From assembly GCA_963846165.1 (NCBI GenBank), contig CAWJUU010000005.1, positions 558,001 to 622,000 on the forward strand: a stretch of 64,000 nt of DNA, in the 5' to 3' direction. Of this stretch, positions 1-8,497 are shown piece after piece. The translations under genes were made by a program, and so were the position numbers. The stretch comes from WHSW01 sp963846165. GTDB taxonomy: Bacteria; Actinomycetota; Thermoleophilia; Solirubrobacterales; 70-9. Numbering within the stretch: the stretch's first letter is position 1; the number at the start of each line of letters is the position of its first letter. Below the pieces are notes generated by a model. That model was not told where the DNA came from, made no database searches, and worked only from the letters and a program-made list of their open reading frames with translations.

Positions 1-1
1 C

Positions 2-172
2 GACACGATCGTGATCGCCAACTACGTGCGCACGGTCGAGGCCGCCTTCGCCGCGCTCGGTCCCGGCCAGCTCGAGCTCTTTCGGGCGACCACCGGTGAG
101 CCCCCGGTGGAGGTGGCCGAGGCGACGCTCGTGCGCGATCGGATCCCGGAGGGAAACCCACGCGGCTGGTGA
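2..172 (+). CDS. C-terminal 56 residues of an unidentified protein (cut by window edge)
   Basis: An open frame runs from the window edge to a TGA at 170-172 and ends in GNPRGW. The visible tail begins DTIVIANYVRTVEAAFAAL and looks like real coding sequence, with alternating hydrophobic and acidic residues and strong G/C third positions. I do not recognise the family. The next gene begins 25 bases downstream on the same strand, so the two could be co-transcribed. The function cannot be inferred from this fragment. Confidence 0.55.
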   Translation, partial: DTIVIANYVRTVEAAFAALGPGQLELFRATTGEPPVEVAEATLVRDRIPEGNPRGW

Positions 173-197
173 GCAGGGCGCCGTTAGGATTCGCGGC

Positions 198-1031
198 GTG
201 GAGGCGAGCTCCAGCGGCGCCGACGTCCAGGTCGACGACCTGACCCTCCACTATCGCGAGCTCGGCTCGGGCTCGCCGGTGCTGCTGCTTCACGGCTGGC
301 CGACCTCGTCGTATCTGTGGCGCGGCGTGATGCCGGCGATCGCCGAGTCAAACCGCGTGATCGCGCTCGACCTGCCGGGGTTCGGCGGCTCCTCGAAGCC
401 GACCGACGCCGACTACGGGTTCGAGTTCTTCGGCAGCGCACTCGACGGCCTCCTCGCCGCGCTCGAGATCGACGAGCTCGGGCTCGCGGTCCACGACCTC
501 GGCGGCCCGGTCGGCGTTCACTGGGCGCTCAACCGGCCCCAGCGGGTGACCGCGCTGGCGCTGCTCAACACGCTCGTCTACCCGGAGTTCTCCGAGGCGG
601 TGATGGCATTCATCAGGATGTGCACGGAGCCTGACTCGAGGGCGTTTATCACCAGCCCGGAGGGCCTCGAGGCGGCGATGAAGCTGGGCGTGGCGGACGA
701 GTCGAAGCTCACCGCCGAGTCGATCGCAGCCGTGCAGGCGCCCTTCGCCAACGACGACGCACGCTCGGCGCTCGCCGACGCGGGGATCGGGCTCGATCCC
801 GGGGGGTTCACCGAGATCGCCGCCAAGCTGCCCTCGCTTCGGGTCCCGGTCCGGGTCGTCTACGGCGCCCAGGACCGGATCCTGCCCGACATCGCCGACA
901 CGGTCGCGCGCGTGCAGCGCGACCTGCCCCAGGCCGAGGTCACCGAGCTCGCCGATTGCGGGCACTTCTGCCAGGAGGAAGAGCCGGAGCGAATCGGCGC
1001 CCTGCTCGGCGGCTTCTTCGCTCAGCGCTGA
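198..1031 (+). CDS. Alpha/beta-fold hydrolase, haloalkane dehalogenase-like
   Basis: This 277-residue alpha/beta hydrolase has the oxyanion-hole motif HGWP at residues 32-35 and the nucleophile elbow HDLGG with Asp100. An Asp nucleophile is typical of haloalkane dehalogenase and epoxide hydrolase relatives rather than Ser esterases. A late acid lies in YGAQDRI and the catalytic His in CGHF near residue 255. The GTG start at 198 is preferred because the frame upstream reads as low-complexity arginine-rich sequence. The gene converges on, and overlaps by 10 bases, a LysR gene. The substrate is unknown; dehalogenase, epoxide hydrolase or another hydrolase are all possible. Confidence 0.8.
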   Translation: MEASSSGADVQVDDLTLHYRELGSGSPVLLLHGWPTSSYLWRGVMPAIAESNRVIALDLPGFGGSSKPTDADYGFEFFGSALDGLLAALEIDELGLAVHDLGGPVGVHWALNRPQRVTALALLNTLVYPEFSEAVMAFIRMCTEPDSRAFITSPEGLEAAMKLGVADESKLTAESIAAVQAPFANDDARSALADAGIGLDPGGFTEIAAKLPSLRVPVRVVYGAQDRILPDIADTVARVQRDLPQAEVTELADCGHFCQEEEPERIGALLGGFFAQR

Positions 1032-1900
1032 GTCTGGTCGCGGACGAAATCGATGAACGCCTCGGCAGCTGCCGGGCGCTGGCGCGCGGCGCGCACGATC
1101 ATGTACACCGGCAGGCGGACCGAGGGACGGAGCGGACGGATCTCGATCGGCGGGCCCTGACGGCGGGCGATCGAGGCGGGCAGAACGGCGGCGCCGAAGC
1201 CGTCGGAGACCAGACAGCGGATCAGGTAGGGGTCGCCGCTCTCGAGCGAGACGTTGAACTGCTTGCCCGATCGGGCGAAGAAATCCGCCGCGGCGGCCAT
1301 GATCGCCGATCCTGCGCGCGGGGTCGCGAGAGGCACGCCGGCAAGGTCGGCGGCGCCGAGACGCCGCTTCGCCGGCGCCGTCCCCGGCGGAAACGCGGCA
1401 ACGACCTCCTCCTCGCTCAGTCGAAGCGCGTCGAGCCCGTCGGGCACCTCCCCGGCGATGAGCGAGAACGCGACGTCGAGCTGGTCGGTCTCGAGTAGGC
1501 GGAGCATCTCGGCCGCGGTGCCCTCGCGCAGGCCGACCTCGATCCCGGGGAAGGCCGCCTTGAAGCGCGCCAGCAGCATCGTCACCTCGATCCCGCCCGC
1601 CGGCAGCAGCGCCCCGACCGAGATCCGGCCCCGGACCAGCCCGTGGAGCTCGTCGAGCTCGCCATGGACGGCGTCGATCTCGGCCAGCACCCGGCGCGCT
1701 CGTGCGGCGACCGCCTCGCCCGCCTCGGTCGGCACGACCCGCCGGCTGGTGCGCTCGAACAGCTCGCTGCCGAGCTCGGCCTCGAGCCTGCGGATCTGGT
1801 GCGAGAGCGCCGACTGCGCCACGTGGAGCTCCTCCGCCGCCCTGGTGAAGTGGCGGTGCCGGGCGACGGCCTCGGTGTAGACGAGCTGGCGCAACTCCAC
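1022..1900 (-). CDS. LysR-family transcriptional regulator
   Basis: This 292-residue protein has the standard LysR layout. The N-terminal winged helix-turn-helix (residues 1-60) reads MELRQLVYTEAVA, then HFTRAAEELHVAQSALSHQI, and is followed by a linker helix and a periplasmic-binding-like effector domain. It starts at a GTG. It is divergent from a GNAT gene across an 80-bp gap with a 9-bp inverted repeat, so it probably regulates itself and the GNAT gene. The hydrolase downstream is convergent and is a less obvious target. The effector is unknown. Confidence 0.9.
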   Translation of the reverse strand: MELRQLVYTEAVARHRHFTRAAEELHVAQSALSHQIRRLEAELGSELFERTSRRVVPTEAGEAVAARARRVLAEIDAVHGELDELHGLVRGRISVGALLPAGGIEVTMLLARFKAAFPGIEVGLREGTAAEMLRLLETDQLDVAFSLIAGEVPDGLDALRLSEEEVVAAFPPGTAPAKRRLGAADLAGVPLATPRAGSAIMAAAADFFARSGKQFNVSLESGDPYLIRCLVSDGFGAAVLPASIARRQGPPIEIRPLRPSVRLPVYMIVRAARQRPAAAEAFIDFVRDQTQR

Positions 1901-1904
1901 AGCC

Positions 1905-1960
1905 GATCAATCTTAAATCACGATCGATCTGTTGACAACAACATCTTGCGTAGATTGATC
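1905..1960. promoter_or_regulatory. Divergent promoter/operator with 9-bp inverted repeat
   Basis: GATCAATCT at 1905-1913 and its exact reverse complement AGATTGATC at 1952-1960 flank an A/T-rich centre in the LysR-GNAT divergent gap. A TTGACA hexamer lies at 1932-1937 on the plus strand, and a further GATCGATCT half-site-like sequence at 1922-1930. The arrangement suits LysR binding to two sites. The paired arms are seen directly; their use as an operator is inferred. Confidence 0.5.
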
Positions 1961-1980
1961 CAAAGCGCGAGAATCCAATC

Positions 1981-2543
1981 ATGGGTTCAGACCTGAGCAT
2001 CCGGCGCGAACTGCGTCCCGGCGACCTGGGGGCGATCATCGCCCACCACGGCCGCGTCTACCTGCCCGAGTTCGGCCTCGACTCGAACTTCGAGGCGCAC
2101 GTCGCGGCCAGCGTCGCGGCGGCGGCAAGCGCGGCTGGCCTCGCGACAACGAGGGCGTCTGGATCGTAGAGGCCGGCGGCGAGCACGCGGGAGGCATCGG
2201 GCTCACCGACGAGGGCGACGGGCTCGCGGCGCTGCGCTGGTTCGTGCTCGACCCGCGGCTACGCGGCCACGGGCTCGGCCGCCGGCTGGTCGCCGAGGCG
2301 CTCGAGCTGGCCGAGCGCGCCGGATACGACACGATCGGCCTCGAGACGTTCAGCGACCTACGCGCCGCCGCCCACATCTACCGCGGCCACGGCTTCGAGC
2401 TGATCTGGGCTGAGACGGGGCCGCGCTGGGGACGCGAGGACCTGACCTACCAGCGCTACGAACTCAGCTTCCAGGCCCGAGCCCAGTCCTTGAGCTCGCC
2501 GAACGCCGGCTCGAGCGCCCTGCCCTTCTCGGTCAGGGCGTAG
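1981..2543 (+). pseudogene. GNAT-family N-acetyltransferase, interrupted by one frameshift
   Basis: The first frame (1981-2169) encodes MGSDLSIRRELRPGDLGAII and then runs out of register at a GCGGCGGCGGC tract near 2115-2126. A one-base shift restores KRGWPRDNEGVWIVEAGG and then the acetyl-CoA pyrophosphate loop RGHGLGRRLV (about 2260-2290) and the GNAT C-terminus. The restored protein of about 187 residues is a typical GNAT. The 3' end overlaps the convergent HxlR gene by about 88 bases. A missing base in the repeat, by sequencing error or recent mutation, explains the break. The acetyl acceptor is unknown. Confidence 0.7.
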
Positions 2544-2857
2544 GAGACGCGCGCGGGCGTTCCGTCGTGCACGGAGCGCTCGACCAGGCCGGCGGCCTCG
2601 AGCTCGCGCAGCCGGCGCGAGAGCAGCCGGTCTGACATGCCCGGGACGGCGCTCCCGAGGTCGGCGAAGTAGTGGGGGCGCTCGGCCAGCGCCCACAGAA
2701 TCGCGCCCGCCCAGCGCCGCCCGATCAGCTCGATCGCAGCGTGGAAATCGGGACAGACATGCGCCGGGCGTCCGTTCCCTTGCGTGGGCGCGCCTTGAGC
2801 GCGTGGCTGTCCAGCCGCGGCCTCCACCCTTCGGGTGAGACTAGCGAACGCGTCCAA
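2456..2857 (-). CDS. HxlR-family winged-helix transcriptional regulator
   Basis: This 133-residue protein carries the HxlR signature: a Cys in HVCPDFHAAIELIGRRW followed by a winged helix-turn-helix containing SDRLLSRRLRELEAAGLVER. HxlR proteins often sense electrophiles or redox state through the N-terminal Cys, and that residue is present here. It lies convergent to the GNAT gene, with a 34-base gap to the protease gene upstream on the same strand. The target genes are not obvious. Confidence 0.85.
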   Translation of the reverse strand: MDAFASLTRRVEAAAGQPRAQGAPTQGNGRPAHVCPDFHAAIELIGRRWAGAILWALAERPHYFADLGSAVPGMSDRLLSRRLRELEAAGLVERSVHDGTPARVSYALTEKGRALEPAFGELKDWARAWKLSS

Positions 2858-2891
2858 TCGCCCAGGCTGGAGCGTGCGATTCGGAGTTCAA

Positions 2892-4046
2892 TCAGGCTGC
2901 ACATGGTCCCGTGTCCGTGGGTTCGAGCTTACCGGCCAGCGCCTCGGCGACGATCTCGTTCGGCACTCCGAGGCCGCTTTGGTCCCTGCTCTTCGCCGAG
3001 GCGGCGAACACGGTCGTCAGCACCGAGCCGTCGGTGCCGACGATCGGTCCCCCACTGTTGCCGCTGCGAACGTCGGCCCGAAAGGCCGTCATCTCGACGC
3101 TCGACGGGCCCGCGCCCGTAGGAGTCCTGGCTGGTGACCAGGCCGGTGCGTCCGAGACGCGCTGGCGTGAAGGTCAGGGGCCCGTTCTCCGGATATCCGA
3201 TCACCGCCGCCTCCGAGCCCTGCCGCGGTCGGCGGCGAGCCGGAGCGCCGGTGTCTCCAGCCCCTCGACCGCGAGCACGGCGAGGTCGTTGCGGGGCTCG
3301 TAGCGGACCGCGGTCGCGTCGAGCTCGGTCCCCCGGCGGTCATCACGGTGGTGTCGTCCTCCCCGGCGACCACGTGCGCGTTCGTGACCACGGTCCCCGG
3401 TCCGGCGACCCAGCCCGAGCCGGCGACGCCGAGGCCGCAGGCCGTGCCGAGCACACGAAGCGTGGACTCGCCGGCGGCCTGGATCTCGGGGTCGTCGGTG
3501 AGCCCCGCGTCGGGCGGCGGGACGTCAGCATCGGGGCCTCGGATCGACGGGGTCGGGTCGACCCGGCGGAGCACGTTCAGGAGCGGGCCCGAGGGCGGGA
3601 GAGCGTCGTTGAGCGCGCCGAGGATCGCCGACTGCTGGACCGCCTCGCGGAACTTGCGCGCGTTATTGCCGCTGGCATGCAGCGCCACCGCACCGAATCC
3701 CCACGCGACCAGCAGGGCGAGCGCCGCGAGCAGGATCGCGCCGCCGATCCCATCCAGCGCTCCGACCACGCCGCCGCCGACGCGGCCGCGAAGCGCTCGG
3801 CCGACGCCCTCGAGCGCGACGGCGACGAAAGCGCCGATCAGGATCCCGGTCGCCACGGCGACCAGCGGGGCGTATTGGACTGCGACCCGTCGGCGAGCAG
3901 CGCCGGACCGACCGCGCACCGAGCGCCGCACCGCCGATGAACCCGGCCAGCGGCAGCGCGCTCGCGATCAGCCCGCGCTGGTAGCCGACCGCCCCCAGGG
4001 CGATCGCGAAAAGGACGATCCCGACGTCGACTAGCGTCGCGTTCAT
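2892..4046 (-). pseudogene. MarP-like membrane serine protease (CvpA + trypsin domains), four frameshifts
   Basis: The reconstructed protein begins MNATLVDVGIVLFAIALGAV at 4046, contains CvpA-like membrane helices, and continues into a trypsin-like domain. That domain has the catalytic His in TNAHVV (about 3370), Asp in RNDLAVL (about 3290) and Ser in SGNSGGP (about 3060). The frame changes near 3930, at the CCCCC run 3330-3334, near 3215 and near 3105. All catalytic residues and the GYPENGP motif survive when the frames are joined. The family includes the mycobacterial acid-resistance protease MarP. Multiple indels around intact motifs point to sequence error more than decay, but a real pseudogene is not excluded. 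Confidence 0.7.
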
Positions 4047-4147
4047 CGATGCAGCGCTGGGTTCACCTGTACCTTTTCCCGCGTGAAGGACGGGTCGCAC
4101 ACGCGACACGGCGGGACCGGCAACGCTAGCGAACGGATCGCACGGGA

Positions 4148-5890
4148 TTGAACCCTCCAAGCCGGGAGGCGGAACGCCGCCACCGCATCCTCACGCGGGC
4201 GATCCCGCTCATCGTCCTCGCCGTGGCGGCGTTCATCGCCGGCGCGGTGGTCGCCGACGGCCCGCCCTCGCCCGAGGCGCAGCGGTTCATCGACGCATGG
4301 GAGAGGGGCGACTACGAGGCGATGCACGCGGCGCTTACCCCCGAGGCCCGAGAGCAGTTTCCGCTCGCCGCCTTCGAGCGCACCTATGTCGACGCCGAGC
4401 AGACCGCCACCGTCGACACGCTCAGCGCCGGTGAGTTGACCGAGAGCGACGGCGCGGCGGTCGTGCCGATGCGCTTCGCGACCCACGCCTGGGGCACGCT
4501 TGGCGGTGAGCTCACGCTCCCGCTCGAGGACGGCAAGATCGAATGGTCTCCCGACCTGGTCTATCCGGGGCTCGCCCCCGGCGAGCGGTTGACCCGCCGC
4601 ACGCGCGCACCCCAGCGCGCGGCCATCCTGGCCGCCGATCGCACGCCGCTGGCCAAGGGGCCGGCGGCGGCCCGAACCCTCGAGACGACTTCGGTCGCCG
4701 TCGTCGGCGAGGTCTCAACGCCAACTCGCGCTCAGTCCGACGAGCTCGCCGGACGCGGGTTCCCGCCCGGTTCGCTCACCGGGACCTCGGGGCTCGAGCT
4801 GGCCTGGAACGAGCGCCTCTCGGGGCAGCCGGGCGGCCAACTGGTCGCCGTCAGAGCCGGCGAGGAGAGCGAGGTCGGCGGCGGGCGGATCATCGCCTCG
4901 AGCGAGCCGGTCCCGGCGAGAGGGTGCGGACGACGATCGATCCGGCTCTGCAGGAGTCCGCCGTCGCCGCACTCGGCGGCCTGTTCGGCGGTGTCGCGGT
5001 GCTCGACGCCCGCACGGGCGAGGTGCGAGCGCTGGCCGGAATCGCCTACTCGGCCCCGCAGCCCCCCGGCTCGACCTTCAAGATCGTGACCACCACCGGG
5101 GCGCTCGACGCAGGCATCGTCTCGCTCTCCGATGAGTTCCCGGTCGAGATCTCGAACTCCGACATCGGCCGCGAGATCGCCAACTCCCACGACTCACCCT
5201 GCGGCGGTACCTTCGCCCAGGCCTTCGCCAACTCCTGCAACACGGTCTTCGCCCCGCTGGGCAGCGAGCTCGGCGGTGAGGAGCTCGTCGAGACCGCCGA
5301 GCTCTACGGCTTCAACGAGACGCCGCCGCTCTTCGATCCGCGGGCGACCGCCGCGATCGAGCCACCGCAGAGCACGATCCCGACCGACCTCACCGAGAGC
5401 GTCGAGACCGGCGAGTCGGCGATCGGCCAGGGCCAGGTCCTGGCGACGCCGCTGGAGCTGGCCAGCATCTCCCAGACGGTCGCGAACCGCGGCGTCCGGC
5501 TACCGACGCCGATCGCGCGAAGCAAGGGGCTGCGGCCCGACGCCGAGCCGGTCGAGGTGACCTCGAAGGAGACAGCCGCCACGCTCCGCGAGTTGATGAT
5601 CGGCGTGGTCGAGAGCGGAACCGGGGTGGCGGCCGCGCTGCCGGGAATCCAGGTCGCGGGCAAGACCGGGACGGCCGAGCTCGGGCCGACCGCCCTTGCG
5701 GCCGGGGACGAGCTTGCCGAGGGCGAGGAGCCACCGCAGGAGCTCGATGCGTGGTTCACCGCCTTCGCCCCGGCGAACGACCCAAAGCTTGCCGTCGCGG
5801 TGATGATCGTCGACTCCACCGGCGACGGTGGCGAGATCGCCGCCCCGATCGCCGCGTCAGGTCCTCGCCACCGGGCTCGGCGTCGAGTAG
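4148..5890 (+). pseudogene. Penicillin-binding protein transpeptidase with NTF2-like domain, two frameshifts
   Basis: The N-terminus has one membrane anchor (residues about 17-37) followed by an NTF2-like MecA_N-type domain (residues about 43-135). The transpeptidase domain has SxxK as STFK in PPGSTFKI, SxN as SCN in ANSCNTVF and KTG in AGKTGTAE. This is a complete class B-type active site for peptidoglycan cross-linking outside the membrane. Two indels break the frame: one near 4912, where PVPGERVRTT is restored by one base, and an extra T near 5856, after which the protein ends QVLATGLGVE at 5890. It is divergent from the protease gene. The intact active site favours sequencing error over decay. 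Confidence 0.8.
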
Positions 5891-5918
5891 CCGCGCACGC
5901 CGGTCCTGAGACAGGCGC

Positions 5919-6242
5919 TCAGTCGGATCCGACCGGGAAGCCGATCGTGGCGCCGATGATCGCCAGCGCGCTGCCGGCGATCGCGGCGATCCCGGCCTCG
6001 GTCTCGGCGGGCTCGGAGAGCTCGGCGATTGCGAACCCGGCCGTCGCGAGCAGCGCCCCGACGGCGATCAGCCACCACCAGCCACCACCGCGGCGATCGC
6101 GCTCGGCCTCGGTCGCCCACGCGCCCAGGACCACCACCGCCAAGCATGCGATCCGAGCGGCGGGCGGAAGCAGACCGGCCATGACGACGATCGCCGCCAC
6201 GGCGACGCCGATCAGCGTCAGCTGGAGCACCCGTAGCGACAC
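5919..6242 (-). CDS. Small multi-pass membrane protein of unknown function
   Basis: This 107-residue protein is mostly hydrophobic. Its likely membrane helices are at residues 8-25, 28-43, 53-72 and 82-98, with a charged Arg/Asp loop ATEAERDRRGGG between the second and third. It starts at a GTG. It lies 21 bases upstream of a convergent transpeptidase end and just downstream of a lipoprotein gene on the same strand, so it may belong to an envelope operon with 6264-6827. No family was recognised. Confidence 0.6.
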   Translation of the reverse strand: MSLRVLQLTLIGVAVAAIVVMAGLLPPAARIACLAVVVLGAWATEAERDRRGGGWWWLIAVGALLATAGFAIAELSEPAETEAGIAAIAGSALAIIGATIGFPVGSD

Positions 6243-6263
6243 CGCGGGTCCCTGCTCCTACAT

Positions 6264-6827
6264 CTAGATGTCGAGAATGACCTCGCCGGCGCCGGCGGCG
6301 GCCTCGATCTCGAGCTTCAGCGGCCGGTTCTCGCCCACATCGTCGGCAACCTGGAAGATCAGTAGCGAACCCTGGTTCGGCCCGGTGGCGGCGGTCGTGT
6401 CCGGGAGCGGGAACTGACCCTCGGCGGGAACCGCGTCACCGACCGCGAGCGCGTAGGGGCTCTCGCTCTCGACCCGCTCGTAGCGCTGGTCGAGCGTGTC
6501 AACGACGATGTACTCGCTCGCCGACGGCTGCTCCTCCTCGGTCTCGTTCTCGATCACCAGGAAGACGCCGAGGTAGGCCGTGCCGGGTTTGGCCGCAGGC
6601 AGGCCGACCAGATACTCGGCATCCTCGTTGTCGTCGGGGTTGAGAAAGCGCGTGATCTGGACGTTGTATGACAGTTCGCCGATCTCGAGCGGCTCGCCCT
6701 CGACCACCTCGGTCTCCGCCTCCTCCTCGCCGCACCCCGCGGCGACCAGCGAGAGCGAAAACGCCGCAAGCAGGCAGAGCAGGATCGGGATCGCGACTTG
6801 GCGGGAGCGCATTGCGGGCGGAAGCAT
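6264..6827 (-). CDS. Predicted lipoprotein
   Basis: This protein of 187 residues (182 from the internal Met at 6812) has a lipoprotein signal peptide: Arg near the start, a hydrophobic core IPILLCLLAAFSLSLV and a lipobox ending AAGC. It should be lipidated and displayed on the outer face of the membrane. The mature part is acidic after the Cys (EEEAETEVVEGE) and is predicted to be beta-rich, resembling DUF4352-type immunoglobulin-like lipoproteins (GTAYLGVFLVIENETEEEQ). The role is unknown. Confidence 0.75.
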   Translation of the reverse strand: MLPPAMRSRQVAIPILLCLLAAFSLSLVAAGCGEEEAETEVVEGEPLEIGELSYNVQITRFLNPDDNEDAEYLVGLPAAKPGTAYLGVFLVIENETEEEQPSASEYIVVDTLDQRYERVESESPYALAVGDAVPAEGQFPLPDTTAATGPNQGSLLIFQVADDVGENRPLKLEIEAAAGAGEVILDI

Positions 6828-6834
6828 ATGGGCC

Positions 6835-7344
6835 TCAGGGGTTGAACGAGGGGATCGTGTCGGCGCCCGCCACGACGACCCGTTCGACCGGTTGCCCGGT
6901 TTCTGCGAGCTCCTTGAGCCGCTCGAGAGCCCGGTGCCAACCGCGACGGAAGTGGCGCGACGGGCCGAACAGCTCGCGCAGCCTGTCGAGGTGGTGACCG
7001 GGCTCGGTCCAGAAGGTCACGCTCGCCTCGGTCGTGTCTGGTCCCGGGCCCTCGGCGAGCTCCCAGACCGTGAACGCCGGTACCCGGTTGGAGCGCCCGC
7101 CGTGGCCGTGCTCGCGAATCAGATGCGGCCTCTCAACCCCGTCGATCACGGTGTCGAGCCAGACGCCCGAGTCTCGCAGGCAAAAGCGCGCGGCGGCGCC
7201 GGGGCCGACCGGGTCCACCCGGGCGAGCCGGAAGCCGGTCAGGAAATGATCGGTGAACGCGGGTCTGATCGAGAGATCCTCGAGCAGGTCGAAGACCCGT
7301 TCGCGGGGCGCGTCGACCGAGATCGAGCTGAAGACGGGGCGCAT
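6835..7344 (-). CDS. SRPBCC-superfamily (START-like) protein
   Basis: This 169-residue protein begins MRPVFSSISVDAPRERVFDLLEDL, the usual first strand and helix of the SRPBCC helix-grip fold, followed by alternating strands and a long C-terminal helix (GWHRALERLKELAE). Such proteins bind hydrophobic ligands or act as polyketide cyclases; nothing here fixes the ligand. The stop lies 7 bases upstream of the lipoprotein gene, so co-transcription is likely. Confidence 0.75.
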   Translation of the reverse strand: MRPVFSSISVDAPRERVFDLLEDLSIRPAFTDHFLTGFRLARVDPVGPGAAARFCLRDSGVWLDTVIDGVERPHLIREHGHGGRSNRVPAFTVWELAEGPGPDTTEASVTFWTEPGHHLDRLRELFGPSRHFRRGWHRALERLKELAETGQPVERVVVAGADTIPSFNP

Positions 7345-7491
7345 GACGGCGGCAAGTCTATTCGGCGCGCCGGGACGCAGAACCCGTCTCTGAGGCGGGG
7401 TCTCCGATGTCGCAAATTCCGTCTAAAGGCCGCCGCGAAAGCTGGACGTTGCGGCCATCACCGTTAACATCGATACGAGGAGGCGAACGGC

Positions 7492-8062
7492 CTGTCTTTA
7501 CTGACCGAGAACTCTCCGCTCCCGACCTGACATCCACGAGACCGGTGAGCAGATCACCGAGGCGCGGCCGGGCTCGCTGTCCTGCGTCGGCTGCGGCTGG
7601 GAGTTCTCGGTTGCATCGATCGACTCGCTTCCGGAGTGTCCGAACTGCCACGGCCAGCGCTTTCGCCGGGCTTCGTTGTTCGACCGCCCGACGATGGACA
7701 GCGAGGCCGTTGAGGCGCCCGAGGCCTCGCCCGAGTGGCTGCTCGAGGCCCGCGCAGAGCTCGAGCAGGCCGGTCATTACCTCGCCTTCGACGACGGCGA
7801 GGGTGAGCTCGTAGTCGTGCGTCTCGAGCCGGGCTGGACCCGGATCGGACGCAGCGGCTCCTCCGACGTGCGGCTCGACGACGCGACCGTCTCGCGGCGC
7901 CACGCGCTCGTCGTGCTCACCGACAGCGGCGCTCTGCGCGCCCTCGACGACCGCAGCCTCAACGGCCTCTTCGTCAACGGCGAGTCGGTCGAGTGGGCCC
8001 CGCTGGCCGACGGCGACGAGCTCGAGATCGGCCGCTACCGCCTCTACGTGCTCGAGGCGTAA
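7492..8062 (+). CDS. Zinc-ribbon plus FHA-domain protein, 5' end uncertain
   Basis: From 7538 on, the frame reads HETGEQITEARPGS, then a zinc ribbon (CVGCGWEF and CPNCHG, two CxxC pairs). It continues into an FHA domain (residues about 100-190) with the phosphothreonine-binding signature RIGRSGSSDVRLDDATVSRRH and SLNGLFVNG. FHA domains recognise phosphothreonine partners of Ser/Thr kinases. The start is unclear because the frame has a stop at 7502-7504 and no ATG or GTG before the zinc ribbon. An AGGAGG at 7478-7483 precedes CTG 7492, whose frame (SLLTENSPLP) joins after a one-base shift near 7527. TTG 7676 would give only the FHA part. Confidence 0.65.
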
Positions 8063-8123
8063 GCGCATACCGACCCCGGCAGGCGCAGGACGCGCGTGGC
8101 GCGTCGCGCTCGGGCGCTGTGAC

Positions 8124-8479
8124 GCTGGCCGCGTTCCGCTCGGGCCGAGTCGGGGTGCGGTGCCTGGTCGGGTGTCAGTGAGGGAGGGAGTTGGGCCTGG
8201 CGCGGGCGCTTTCGGTCGGCCTCGGCGCGTGGGTGGCGCTTTTTGCCGCTATCCGAGAATAAGTCGCCAATCGAGCCTCCAGGCAGCGCGTCAACTCGCC
8301 GTTCGATCGCGCGTCGAGCTCGAAAGGAGAGTTGTTGCTCTATTGCAATGTCAACCTCGGACTCGACGCCGAGGGACGGTTGAGTCCGGGGTTAGCGACC
8401 TGCGCTCGCACCCGACCTCCCCTCACTGCCACGAACCCCGCTTCGGACCCGGCGAGGGCTTGAGCGGAACGCCACCAGC
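8124..8479. repeat. Dispersed inverted-repeat-bounded element, copy 1
   Basis: This 356-bp element fills the gap between the convergent FHA and gltB genes. Its outer arms (8124-8141 and 8462-8479) pair 16 of 18, and inner arms CAGTGAGGGAGG (8176-8187) and CCTCCCCTCACTG (8416-8428) also pair. The core 8302-8408 matches 17141-17247 of copy 2 at 104 of 107 positions and includes a perfect 6-bp hairpin at 8355-8374. No transposase is encoded. It could be a MITE-like element, a structured RNA or a bidirectional transcription barrier. A short frame (TTG 8332 to TGA 8463, 43 residues) with an upstream AAGGAG is also open. Confidence 0.8.
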
Positions 8480-8497
8480 TCCGTCCGCCCGCCCGAG

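Noticed and set aside
348..2039. A 563-codon open frame on the minus strand over the hydrolase and LysR genes
   Set aside because: It is antisense to a well-supported hydrolase and out of frame with LysR; its protein is arginine-rich low-complexity sequence typical of high-GC shadow frames.
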